Source: an uncultured Sutterella sp. (GTDB lineage Bacteria; Pseudomonadota; Gammaproteobacteria; Burkholderiales; Burkholderiaceae_F). Taken from it: a stretch of DNA of 24,804 bases. Under the pieces are notes generated by a model. It was not told where the DNA came from and searched no databases. It saw nothing but the letters and a program-made list of their open reading frames with translations. Position 1 is the stretch's first letter; the number at the start of each line of letters is the position of its first letter. Where the stretch lies: NCBI GenBank assembly GCA_902477615.1, contig CABSHY010000002.1, positions 1-24,804 of the forward strand, in the 5' to 3' direction. Shown here piece by piece: positions 1 to 6,937 of this stretch. The position numbers and the translations under genes were made by a program.

Positions 1-164
1 TTAATCATGCCAAGACGATGCATTTCGGCATCAAATTCTTCTTTGTTGATCTTTTCTTGCTTGCGACGAGCGGCGGCTTCTTCAGCCGACTCTTCGCGTG
101 CCTTTGTTTCTTCAAAGGCACGGGCTTTAATGCCCTTTAATGCCTCAAAACCTTTACTTCTCAT
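1..164 (-). CDS. N-terminal fragment, charged helical protein (possibly Smr-domain family)
   Basis: Only the first 54 codons lie in the window; the gene runs off the left edge. It begins with ATG two bases after the trxB stop, so it is probably cotranscribed with trxB. The visible part starts MRSKGFEALKGIKARAF and is rich in Lys, Arg, Glu and Ala, as expected for a charged helix, with no signal peptide or membrane segment. In betaproteobacteria a Smr (MutS2 C-terminal) domain protein with this kind of charged N-terminus is often found beside trxB, which is the basis for the tentative family name. The Smr domain itself would lie outside the window, so the identity is inference from context. 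Confidence 0.5.
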   Translation of the reverse strand, partial: MRSKGFEALKGIKARAFEETKAREESAEEAAARRKQEKINKEEFDAEMHRLGMI

Positions 165-166
165 TT

Positions 167-1123
167 TTACTCTTCGCTTTCTAAATAGCGTTGTGCGTCA
201 AGCGCGGCCATGCAACCCGTGGCAGCAGACGTGATGGCTTGACGGTAGGTTTGGTCTTGGCAGTCGCCGGCAGCAAAGACGCCTTCAATGTTGGTTGCCG
301 TTGCCGTGTGAGAGCGAGTGCCTTGCGTAACGATGTAACCGTGATCAAGCTCTAATTGATCTGCAAAAATCTTGGTGTTGGGCGAGTGGCCGATCGCAAT
401 GAAGACGCCGTCAAGCGTTAACGTTTCATCAGCTGCGCCGTCAGTAGCCTTGAGAGTAAGGCCCGTCACGCCTTTTTCATCGCCCAAGACTTCTTTGACT
501 TCGCGGAAAAGGTGCAATTCAATACGACCTTCCTCGACGGCAGCCATTAATTTTTTGACCATAATCGGTTCGGCCTTGAATCGATCACGGCGGTGAACGA
601 GATGAACCTTGCTGGCAATATTGGATAAGTAAAGCGCTTCTTCCAAAGCAGCGTTGCCGCCACCAACCACAGCCACCACCTTTTTACGGTAGAAAAAGCC
701 ATCACACGTTGCACACGCTGAGACGCCTCGTCCCTTGTAATGTTGTTCAGACTCAAGCCCTAAATACTTAGCAGAGGCGCCTGTTGCAATGATGAGGGCA
801 TCGCACGTGTAGGTATTGCCAAGGTCGGAGACCAAGCGAATCGGTTTTTCCTTTAAGTGAGCTTCGGTCACCATATCAAATTCAATTTGGGTGCCGAAAC
901 GGCTAGCGTGATCAAGGAATCGTTGCATAAGTTCAGGCCCTTGTACGCCATTGACATCAGCAGGCCAGTTATCAATTTCGGTGGTCGTCATCAATTGGCC
1001 GCCTTGCTCCATTCCGGTGATCAAGAGCGGTTCTAAATTGGCTCGCGCAGCATAAAGAGCGGCGGTATAACCTGCAGGCCCAGAACCTAAGACAATCACT
1101 TTGGCATGTTTCGTAGTGGACAT
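167..1123 (-). CDS. trxB: Thioredoxin-disulfide reductase
   Basis: A cytoplasmic FAD enzyme that uses NADPH to reduce thioredoxin. The protein has 318 residues, close to the 321 of the E. coli enzyme. The FAD dinucleotide motif GSGPAG is at residues 13-18. The redox-active pair CATC is at 137-140. The NADPH-binding GGGNAA is at 154-159, followed by HRR at 177-179, typical of NADPH specificity. A second FAD motif, GVFAAGDC, lies near the C-terminus. The start is taken at 1123: AAAGGA lies 7 bases upstream and MSTTKHAKVIVLGSGPAG matches family N-termini. A longer frame to 1288 would add about 55 unrelated residues. It is divergent from ftsK and followed within 2 bases by the next minus-strand gene. 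Confidence 0.97.
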   Translation of the reverse strand: MSTTKHAKVIVLGSGPAGYTAALYAARANLEPLLITGMEQGGQLMTTTEIDNWPADVNGVQGPELMQRFLDHASRFGTQIEFDMVTEAHLKEKPIRLVSDLGNTYTCDALIIATGASAKYLGLESEQHYKGRGVSACATCDGFFYRKKVVAVVGGGNAALEEALYLSNIASKVHLVHRRDRFKAEPIMVKKLMAAVEEGRIELHLFREVKEVLGDEKGVTGLTLKATDGAADETLTLDGVFIAIGHSPNTKIFADQLELDHGYIVTQGTRSHTATATNIEGVFAAGDCQDQTYRQAITSAATGCMAALDAQRYLESEE

Positions 1124-1283
1124 AAAAAATCCTTTGTTTCTCTCATTAATTAACTCTTGCATTTTAGCTTCAAAGCGAAAGAAATTAATCAAGAACCATT
1201 GACCAAAAATATAAAAAAGGTAACGAGCTGAAAAATGCTTGCAAAAATGGGTGTTTACAAGCCCTATTAGCGACGCAAAAAAG

Positions 1284-1289
1284 TACAAT
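1284..1289 (+). promoter_or_regulatory. Possible -10 element for ftsK
   Basis: TACAAT matches the sigma70 -10 consensus at five of six positions and lies 41 bases before the ftsK start. No good -35 hexamer is visible at the right distance, so this is tentative. Confidence 0.3.
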
Positions 1290-1329
1290 TAATGTTTCTA
1301 GAAATTGAATGTAAGAATTGATTTTTTGA

Positions 1330-3750
1330 ATGAAAAAACCGGCCCTCAACAAAGAAAAAGCCTCAAAAAACCTGCTAAAAGCACCTGCCAAACGCAAGCG
1401 TTCCGTCAATGATAGTCAGTTGGCGACACCTGGAAATGAACTGGTTCTTAAGAGTAATGCGTATTTGCAGGCACCGAAGGCGCCTAAAGAAAAGGCAAAG
1501 ATTCACCTTGCGCCTTTTATGGGGGTGTTTTTTGCCGTTTTCACCGTTTTGTATGTGTTGTCACTCGTTTCATACTCTCCGGCCGATCCGTCTTTCACTC
1601 ATGCGGCCCCCTTGGCTAATGCGAAAAATTTTGTAGGCGGTTTTGGGGCTTATCTTTCAGACATTTCATTGTTTGTTTTTGGTTGGAGTGCGTATTGGCT
1701 CATTGGGGTCGGCGCTATGGTGGCATGGCGTTACGCTTCCAGTCATTATGTTAAAACGCCCTTTGGTCGCATCTACCACTTAACTGGCTTGATCTTACTG
1801 TTGTGCGCAAGCACAACGTTGGAAGCGCTACGTTTGTACCCTTATGCAGAACGATTGCCAGGCGAAGCCGGCGGCATTTTAGGTCAAGCCTTGACGACAG
1901 CTGTCGTTCCTTACATGGGAGCGATTGGCGTTACTTTGATCATGCTTGTTTTGGGTGCTTGGGGCATGGCGATTTTCTTTGATTTTTCTTGGCTCAATGT
2001 TTTTGAGGGGTTGGGAGCGCGCGTCGAGCGCCTCTACAAGCGAGATAATCGTCGAGAAGAGATCGTTAAGGCTGATTTCAATGAACCGGAAAAAAAGAAA
2101 GAAGTTATAACGTCTTCGTTGCCGTTTTTTAAGAAAGAAGACAAGGTTGAAGAGAAAGAGGATGATCAACCCGGTCTTGCGATTGATATTAAGCCTCAAG
2201 CCAAAGTTGAACAAAGTACGATTGCTTTGCAATCACAACAAGAAAGTCTTTTTGAGAATTCTGTTACGCCCATTCGACCGGACTTGCGACTTTTTGATCC
2301 GGCTGTGAATTCCCAGCCTTCGATTGATAAGACTTCGCTTAGCATCATGAGTAACTTGATTGAAAGTAAGCTCGCAAGTTACGGTGTCAAAGTGACGGTG
2401 AGAGCGGCCAATCCGGGTCCGGTGGTGACGCGCTACGAAATTGAACCGGCTGAAGGCGTTAAAAGTTCTGCGATTAAAAATCTGGAAAACGACTTGGCGC
2501 GTGTCTTAAGTGTTCAATCGGTACGTGTTTTGGAAACCGTTCCGAATACGCCTTACATGGGGCTTGAAGTGCCGAATCCTAAGCGTCAGATTGTGAAACT
2601 TTCTGAACTCTTAGGCTCTCAAGACTTTGCTCGCTTTAAAGGTGCTTTGCCCTTGTGTTTAGGTAAGTGCATTACGGGTGAACCGTTTGTACAAGATTTG
2701 GCGAAGATGCCGCATTTACTCGTGGCAGGTACTACGGGTTCCGGTAAATCCGTGGGCGTCAACAGCATGATTTTGTCATTGTTGTACCGTTTTGAACCCT
2801 CGAAATTACGTTTGATTTTGATTGACCCGAAGAAGGTGGAATTTTCTTGGTATGAAGATATCCCGCACTTATTGTGCCCGGTTGTTGATCAAATGAATTT
2901 GGCAAAACACAGCCTTCAATGGTGTGTCAAAGAAATGGATCGACGCTACCATTTGGCGCATTTGTTGAAAGTTCGAAACATTGATACCTATAACCAAAAG
3001 GTTCGCGAACTTGCCGCGAGTGGCACAACGATGCTCTCTCACTATCTCAAGGATGTGAAAGAGGACATGCCGTTGGAAGAGTTGCCTTATATCGTCGTTG
3101 TTGTTGACGAAATGGCAGACTTATTGATGGTGGATAAAAAGGGTGTTGAAGACTCTTTGATTCGATTGGCTCAAAAAGCGCGTGCAGCAGGGATTCACTT
3201 GATTTTGGCAACGCAACGCCCGAGTGCCGATGTGCTCTCCGGTCTTTTGAGAACCAATATTCCGTCTCGTGCGGCTTTCCAAGTGGCAACGGGGTCGGAT
3301 AGTCGCATTATTTTGGACCAAATGGGAGCAGAAAATCTTTTGGGGAATGGCGACTTCTTATTCAAGATGCCGAGTCTACAGTCTTTGGAACGTGTCCAAG
3401 GGGCTTTTGTGACCGATGGCGAGTTGGAACGCATTACGTCGGCATTACGCCAAATGGCAAAGCCTAAGTACGTGACTGAAGTGTTGGTAACTGACGAAGA
3501 TGAGGAAGGCGAAGGCGGAGAAAATCGTCGTAGTCTAGGTGGCGCTCGAGATGCACTTTTTGATAAAGCTGTGCAGATTATTCTCGACAGTAATAAGTGT
3601 TCGGTGACGTTCTTACAGCGCCGTTTAGGTGTGGGTTATCCGCGTGCAGCCAATATCGTTGATGAGTTAGAGGCCGAAGGTATTGTGAGTGCTGCAGACT
3701 CAAGTGGTCGTCGAACTATTAACGCTCGCCCTGATCAATTGGAGCTCTGA
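1330..3750 (+). CDS. ftsK: DNA translocase FtsK
   Basis: Septum-anchored DNA pump that clears the chromosome termini during division and activates XerCD recombination at dif. The protein has 806 residues. A basic N-terminus of about 60 residues precedes four predicted membrane segments (about 64-220). A charged, Glu/Lys/Gln-rich linker (about 235-320) follows; it is much shorter than in E. coli FtsK (1,329 residues). The RecA-like motor has Walker A GTTGSGKS at 467-474 and Walker B IVVVVDE at 588-594. The winged-helix gamma domain, which reads KOPS sites, fills roughly 735-806 and includes the segment QRRLGVGYPRAA. The ATG at 1330 has no clear Shine-Dalgarno sequence, so the exact start is less sure. 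The stop is immediately followed by the lolA start. Confidence 0.96.
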   Translation: MKKPALNKEKASKNLLKAPAKRKRSVNDSQLATPGNELVLKSNAYLQAPKAPKEKAKIHLAPFMGVFFAVFTVLYVLSLVSYSPADPSFTHAAPLANAKNFVGGFGAYLSDISLFVFGWSAYWLIGVGAMVAWRYASSHYVKTPFGRIYHLTGLILLLCASTTLEALRLYPYAERLPGEAGGILGQALTTAVVPYMGAIGVTLIMLVLGAWGMAIFFDFSWLNVFEGLGARVERLYKRDNRREEIVKADFNEPEKKKEVITSSLPFFKKEDKVEEKEDDQPGLAIDIKPQAKVEQSTIALQSQQESLFENSVTPIRPDLRLFDPAVNSQPSIDKTSLSIMSNLIESKLASYGVKVTVRAANPGPVVTRYEIEPAEGVKSSAIKNLENDLARVLSVQSVRVLETVPNTPYMGLEVPNPKRQIVKLSELLGSQDFARFKGALPLCLGKCITGEPFVQDLAKMPHLLVAGTTGSGKSVGVNSMILSLLYRFEPSKLRLILIDPKKVEFSWYEDIPHLLCPVVDQMNLAKHSLQWCVKEMDRRYHLAHLLKVRNIDTYNQKVRELAASGTTMLSHYLKDVKEDMPLEELPYIVVVVDEMADLLMVDKKGVEDSLIRLAQKARAAGIHLILATQRPSADVLSGLLRTNIPSRAAFQVATGSDSRIILDQMGAENLLGNGDFLFKMPSLQSLERVQGAFVTDGELERITSALRQMAKPKYVTEVLVTDEDEEGEGGENRRSLGGARDALFDKAVQIILDSNKCSVTFLQRRLGVGYPRAANIVDELEAEGIVSAADSSGRRTINARPDQLEL

Positions 3751-4377
3751 GTGCGTAAATTTTTAGTCTCTTTACTCTTAGCCGGTTGTTCGTTGTCTGC
3801 CATGGCTGGGGCCATGGACGACTTGCAGGCTTTTTTGAAAAACACCTCAAGTGCCGCAGGGACGTTTAGCCAAAAAGTTCTTACGGAAAAAGGGGAAGAT
3901 GCCTCTGGCGCCGGTCAAGGAGAATTTAAATTCTTGCGTCCCGGCTGCTTTAGCTGGCACTATGATGCGCCTTTTGAAGAATTGATGATGAGTGACGGCA
4001 AGACCTTATGGCTCTATGACGTCGAGATGGCTCAGGTGACCGTTAAAACACTCACGCAGGCGCTACCGGCAACGCCCGCATCCATTCTTTTCGGGAACAA
4101 CGATTTCTCAAAAGACTTTGCGGTAAAAGAGCTTCCCGATAGTGAAGGGATGCATTGGTTGTTAGCAACGCCTAAAGATGATAACTCGCCCTTTAGCGAA
4201 GTCAGAATCGCTTTTAAGAATCAATTGCCCGCTCGCATGATTTTGAAAGACAATTTTGGTCAGCAAACGGTTTTGGCTTTTTCGAATGTGAAGAAGAATC
4301 CGAAATTTAAGAAGACGGATTTCACATTTAAGACGCCTAAGGGAGTGGATGTATTGGAAGATCGCTCAGGTCTTTAA
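3751..4377 (+). CDS. lolA: Outer-membrane lipoprotein carrier LolA
   Basis: Periplasmic chaperone that takes lipoproteins from LolCDE and passes them to LolB. The protein has 208 residues including the signal peptide, the usual family length. The start is GTG directly after the ftsK TGA, implying tight translational coupling. The segment GTFSQKV (about 37-43) and the C-terminal FSNVKKNPKF fit the LolA beta-barrel family, and ftsK-lolA is a conserved proteobacterial order. The signal peptide is odd: MRKFLVSLLLAGCSLSAMAG holds both a lipobox-like LAGC (residues 10-13) and a signal peptidase I site after AMA (17-19). LolA is normally soluble, so the second is more likely used. rarA, often the next gene, is absent; the permease converges on lolA instead. 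Confidence 0.93.
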   Translation: MRKFLVSLLLAGCSLSAMAGAMDDLQAFLKNTSSAAGTFSQKVLTEKGEDASGAGQGEFKFLRPGCFSWHYDAPFEELMMSDGKTLWLYDVEMAQVTVKTLTQALPATPASILFGNNDFSKDFAVKELPDSEGMHWLLATPKDDNSPFSEVRIAFKNQLPARMILKDNFGQQTVLAFSNVKKNPKFKKTDFTFKTPKGVDVLEDRSGL

Positions 4378-4404
4378 TCCGAAAATTGATGATAGGAAAA
4401 CAAG

Positions 4405-4431
4405 CGGGAGAGCTCTTTTGGAACTCTCCCG
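4405..4431 (+). terminator. Terminator after lolA
   Basis: CGGGAGAG (4405-4412) pairs perfectly with CTCTCCCG (4424-4431) around an 11-nt loop, followed by TATTTGTTT. The hairpin can also form on the minus strand, where TTGTTTT follows, so it may serve the convergent permease too. Confidence 0.75.
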
Positions 4432-4446
4432 TATTTGTTTGATAAA

Positions 4447-4492
4447 CGGTTTTGATTGTTTCTCGAAGAGGGGATAGGCTCAGTCAAAACCG
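4447..4492 (-). repeat. 12-bp imperfect inverted repeat downstream of the permease
   Basis: CGGTTTTGATTG (4447-4458) and CAGTCAAAACCG (4481-4492) are inverted with one mismatch (a possible G-U pair in RNA). The spacer is 22 nt. On the minus strand the hairpin starts 18 bases after the permease stop and ends in TTTATC, so it may act as a 3' end or stability hairpin. Confidence 0.5.
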
Positions 4493-4510
4493 GCTGTGGT
4501 TAAGAAGCGC

Positions 4511-5959
4511 TTAGGGAATCGCTTCACGACCCGGCATGTCGTCCACCACGTGAGTCATCCGGGCCGATTTTTTTATCTTATGCGTCAAGTGATAGATGAC
4601 AAAGCACGAAACGGTAAACGGAATACCGCAATAAAGCGCGATGCGTTGTTCGGGGTCAAAGCCCATACCGACCATCACAATGATGCACATCACTGCACCG
4701 GCAATGGGAACGAATGGGAACCAAGGGCTCTTATATTTAAGCTCGTTCAAGTCGCCACCATTGGCCAAATATTGTTGGCGGAAGCGGTAGTGAGCGATGC
4801 AGATGCTTAACCAAACACCCACCGTAGAGAAACCTACGATAGAGATCAAAATCACAAAGACCGTATCAGCAGCCATAACGCTAGAGGCCAAAGCAAGCAA
4901 GCCGCCCAACATACTGAAGGCTAAGGCGTTAACAGGAACGCCACGCTTATTGAGCTTTGCTAAGCCTGCTGGCATCATGCCATCATGACCCAACGACCAC
5001 ACCATACGACCGGAGGCAAACAACCCTGTGTTGGCCGATGACAAAATTGCTGTGATGATGACAAAGTTAAAGATGTCTGCTGCATAGGGAATCCCTAACT
5101 GCTCAAAGACCGTAATGAACGGGCTCTTTGAAACCGTGGCTGATTCTGCTGGCACCAACGTTGCAACAATCAAGACGGTACCTACAAAGAAGACCACCAA
5201 GCGCAACAAAGAGGCGCGAACAGCAATCGGAATCACGCGTTCGGGATTATGCGTTTCGCCTGCGGCCACACCGATCAATTCAGTGCCCGAGAAGGCAAAG
5301 CAAACCGTCACCATCGTAAATAACAGTGGTGTTATGCCGTTGGGCAACAAATCACCGTTACCGATCAAGTTTGACCAACCCGGAGAACCTGTTTCACCAA
5401 ATGGAATAACATCAAAGATGGCGCAAGCCCCCAAGACGATGAAGACCTGAATGGTGATCACTTTAATAATCGAGAGGAAGAACTCACTTTCAGCAAAAAA
5501 GCGAGTATCAATCACATTCAAGAAGAAAATGATCGACCCGAAAATCACGCACCACATCCATATCGGCACTTGAGGGAACCAATACTGCATGGCAAAGCCA
5601 ACAGCGGTGAAAGCGGTCCCTAACGTGACCGTCCAATTCAACCAATACAACCACGCAACAGCATAGCCAGCTGCCGGAGAGATGTATTTCGTTGCATAAA
5701 GGTGAAAGGAGCCAGGGTCGGGGTGAGCCACAGAGAGTTCACCAAGACTTAACATGATCAAGTACACCATAAATGCACCGATTAAGTAAGCCAACACAGT
5801 ACCGAAGGCACCAACGTTTGCGATGATGTGACCAGTTCCAAAGAAGAGGCCGCTGCCGATCACGCCACCTAAACTCAACATAATGAGGTGACGCAATTGC
5901 ATTGAGCGTTGGAATTGGGACTCGTTATTCGCCGTATTATTTTGGGAGCGATTACTCAT
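4511..5959 (-). CDS. mmuP: Amino acid permease, APC superfamily (AAT family, MmuP-like)
   Basis: Inner-membrane proton symporter for an amino acid. The protein has 482 residues and about 12 membrane segments. The first helix carries GGVIGSGLFFGTG (about 31-43), the substrate-binding signature of the family. The segments AWLYWLNWTV, FAFSGTELIGVAAGE and IPYAADIFNFVI closely resemble my recollection of E. coli MmuP, the S-methylmethionine permease; arginine or proline permeases of the same family are the main alternatives. No homocysteine methyltransferase gene (mmuM) is adjacent, so the substrate is inference. A strong Shine-Dalgarno stretch GGGGGAAAGG lies directly before the ATG. An unusually structured leader of about 220 nt precedes it, which suggests control at the RNA level. 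Confidence 0.85.
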   Translation of the reverse strand: MSNRSQNNTANNESQFQRSMQLRHLIMLSLGGVIGSGLFFGTGHIIANVGAFGTVLAYLIGAFMVYLIMLSLGELSVAHPDPGSFHLYATKYISPAAGYAVAWLYWLNWTVTLGTAFTAVGFAMQYWFPQVPIWMWCVIFGSIIFFLNVIDTRFFAESEFFLSIIKVITIQVFIVLGACAIFDVIPFGETGSPGWSNLIGNGDLLPNGITPLLFTMVTVCFAFSGTELIGVAAGETHNPERVIPIAVRASLLRLVVFFVGTVLIVATLVPAESATVSKSPFITVFEQLGIPYAADIFNFVIITAILSSANTGLFASGRMVWSLGHDGMMPAGLAKLNKRGVPVNALAFSMLGGLLALASSVMAADTVFVILISIVGFSTVGVWLSICIAHYRFRQQYLANGGDLNELKYKSPWFPFVPIAGAVMCIIVMVGMGFDPEQRIALYCGIPFTVSCFVIYHLTHKIKKSARMTHVVDDMPGREAIP

Positions 5960-6182
5960 GCCTTTCCCCCAAAGTGTTGCTTCTGCTTTCTAGCACCGAG
6001 GGTACAGGCCTTATACCCAAGGACTCAGGATCTTGTCTTCGACGAAATGTTCGCTTCGAAGCTAGTCTGACAGTTGCAACCCGTTTGTAAAAAGATGTTC
6101 GTCGTCCAAACGTTCATCTCTCGTTTTTCGAGGGTTTCCTCCCCCGACACGGTGGTCAACAAAATAAATTTGTTCTATTGAC
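5960..6182 (-). promoter_or_regulatory. Structured 5' leader of the permease mRNA (candidate attenuator or riboswitch)
   Basis: Read on the minus strand from the predicted transcription start. Hairpin 1 pairs CGGGGG with CCCTCG (plus positions 6129-6146). Hairpin 2, CTCG-AAAAA-CGAG (6120-6132), shares bases with hairpin 1, so the two exclude each other. Hairpin 3 (6094-6118) is followed by five U (6093-6089), like a weak intrinsic terminator. Then CTAGC (6065-6061) can pair with GCTAG (5994-5990). This closes a junction that holds a 10-bp hairpin (6037-6061, sharing base 6061 with the closing helix) and a GGGTA/TACCC helix (6000-6018). I could not match it to the T-box, lysine, SAM, SAH, glycine, guanidine or THF motifs from memory. 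Confidence 0.45.
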
Positions 6183-6188
6183 ACCGCG

Positions 6189-6217
6189 ATAATAGAGTCA
6201 AAATTCGGTGAGGGCAA
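6189..6217 (-). promoter_or_regulatory. Promoter of the permease
   Basis: On the minus strand TTGCCC (6217-6212) and TATTAT (6194-6189) are separated by exactly 17 bases, a good sigma70 arrangement. It would start transcription near 6182. The rest of the gene-free stretch, 6218-6336, is AT-rich and holds only the inverted repeat at 6283-6322. Confidence 0.6.
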
Positions 6218-6282
6218 TAGGTAAAACGAAAATAAATTGAAACAGTGCGCAAGTCTTTGGAAAATAAGAGGATTTTTGATGG

Positions 6283-6322
6283 AATATTTTGTGGTATTTT
6301 TGCCCAAAACTCACAAAATATT
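6283..6322. repeat. Perfect 11-bp inverted repeat
   Basis: AATATTTTGTG (6283-6293) and CACAAAATATT (6312-6322) are exact inverted copies 18 bases apart. They lie between the tRNA-Asn terminator and the permease promoter, about 65 bases upstream of its -35 element. No T-run follows, so it does not look like a terminator; its function is unknown. Confidence 0.7.
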
Positions 6323-6336
6323 GTTGACAAAGAAAA

Positions 6337-6360
6337 AGGAGAGGTTTTTTGACCTCTCCT
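6337..6360 (-). terminator. Terminator of the tRNA-Asn pair
   Basis: A perfect 9-bp stem, AGGAGAGGT (6337-6345) with ACCTCTCCT (6352-6360), has a 6-nt loop. On the minus strand it is followed by TTTTTCTT. It begins 5 bases after the CCA end of the downstream tRNA-Asn gene. Confidence 0.9.
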
Positions 6361-6365
6361 TTGAA

Positions 6366-6441
6366 TGGCTCCCCGAGTTGGGCTCGAACCAACGACCTGC
6401 GGATTAACAGTCCGTCGCTCTACCGACTGAGCTATCGGGGA
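6366..6441 (-). tRNA. tRNA-Asn (GUU), copy 1
   Basis: A 76-nt gene including an encoded CCA. The acceptor arm TCCCCGA pairs with TCGGGGA, the T-arm contains GGTTCGAGCC, and the anticodon loop is CTGTTAA with anticodon GTT (plus positions 6408-6406). It is identical to the copy at 6480-6555 and is the downstream gene of the pair. Confidence 0.97.
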
Positions 6442-6479
6442 ATAAAACAGTTTTCGAAGAAACTATCTTATTTGAAACT

Positions 6480-6555
6480 TGGCTCCCCGAGTTGGGCTCG
6501 AACCAACGACCTGCGGATTAACAGTCCGTCGCTCTACCGACTGAGCTATCGGGGA
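6480..6555 (-). tRNA. tRNA-Asn (GUU), copy 2
   Basis: A 76-nt gene with encoded CCA, identical in sequence to the copy at 6366-6441 and 38 bases upstream of it. Both are probably processed from one transcript that ends at the hairpin at 6337-6360. Confidence 0.97.
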
Positions 6556-6570
6556 ATCAGAATACGGCAT

Positions 6571-6597
6571 TTTATAGATGTTTTTTAAATTACGCAA
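6571..6597 (-). promoter_or_regulatory. Promoter of the tRNA-Asn pair
   Basis: On the minus strand TTGCGT (6597-6592) and TATAAA (6576-6571) lie 15 bases apart, or 16 if the -35 is shifted by one. The -10 element ends 15 bases before the first tRNA-Asn base. Confidence 0.5.
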
Positions 6598-6614
6598 GAG
6601 TAATTCTTAAAAAT

Positions 6615-6643
6615 TTGGGGGAACGTCATTTTTACAGTACAAT
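6615..6643 (+). promoter_or_regulatory. Promoter of tRNA-Arg
   Basis: TTGGGG (6615-6620) and TACAAT (6638-6643) are separated by 17 bases and lie 20 bases before the tRNA-Arg 5' end. It is divergent from the tRNA-Asn promoter. Confidence 0.6.
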
Positions 6644-6663
6644 GATGGGCTCTAAAAGATGAT

Positions 6664-6739
6664 GTTCCCGTGGTGAAACAGGATATCACGATAGCCTCCT
6701 AAGCTGTAATTCCGGGTTCGAGTCCCGGCGGGGATACCA
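6664..6739 (+). tRNA. tRNA-Arg (CCU)
   Basis: A 76-nt gene with encoded CCA. The acceptor GTTCCCG pairs with CGGGGAT using two G-U wobbles. The anticodon loop is CTCCTAA with anticodon CCT at 6698-6700, flanked by a 5-bp stem ATAGC/GCTGT. The T-arm is CCGGGTTCGAGTCCCGG. The D-arm and anticodon region resemble E. coli tRNA-Arg(CCU), which reads AGG codons. Confidence 0.95.
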
Positions 6740-6747
6740 TTGCTCAA

Positions 6748-6778
6748 AAAAGCGTCAGTTGAAAAACTCGACGCTTTT
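6748..6778 (+). terminator. Terminator of tRNA-Arg
   Basis: AAAAGCGTC (6748-6756) pairs with GACGCTTTT (6770-6778). An inner AGTT-GAAA-AACT helix extends the stem past one bulged C. The 3' arm ends in four T and is followed by CTATTTC. Confidence 0.85.
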
Positions 6779-6825
6779 CTATTTCTATGTAGTTGTTTTT
6801 ATGATGTTTTTAGTTGGACTTGCCC

Positions 6826-6855
6826 TTGGCGAGAATGCATAAAAACAGGCATAAT
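6826..6855 (+). promoter_or_regulatory. Promoter of parE-parC
   Basis: TTGGCG (6826-6831) and CATAAT (6850-6855) are separated by 18 bases. The implied leader of about 75 nt contains a small CGGTC/CGACCG-type hairpin near 6872-6892. Nothing else is visible between the tRNA-Arg terminator and parE. Confidence 0.45.
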
Positions 6856-6937
6856 TACCATTTTGTTCCGAGCGGTCCGTGTTGTCGACCGTGGGAAGTC
6901 TAGTTTAGAGTAAACTTTTGTTTTTATTGGGTAAATA

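Noticed and set aside
6025..6117. Possible 30-residue leader peptide in the permease leader (minus strand)
   Set aside because: No properly spaced Shine-Dalgarno sequence and no run of a regulatory amino acid; the frame passes through the hairpins by chance.
5960..6182. Known riboswitch or T-box in the permease leader
   Set aside because: No T-box GGUGGNACCGCG core and no recalled core of the lysine, SAM, SAH, glycine, guanidine or THF riboswitches was found by eye. It is left as an unclassified structured leader.
6349..6588. 79-codon frame with an internal peptide repeat over the tRNA-Asn genes
   Set aside because: The repeat is simply the two identical tRNA genes read on the opposite strand.
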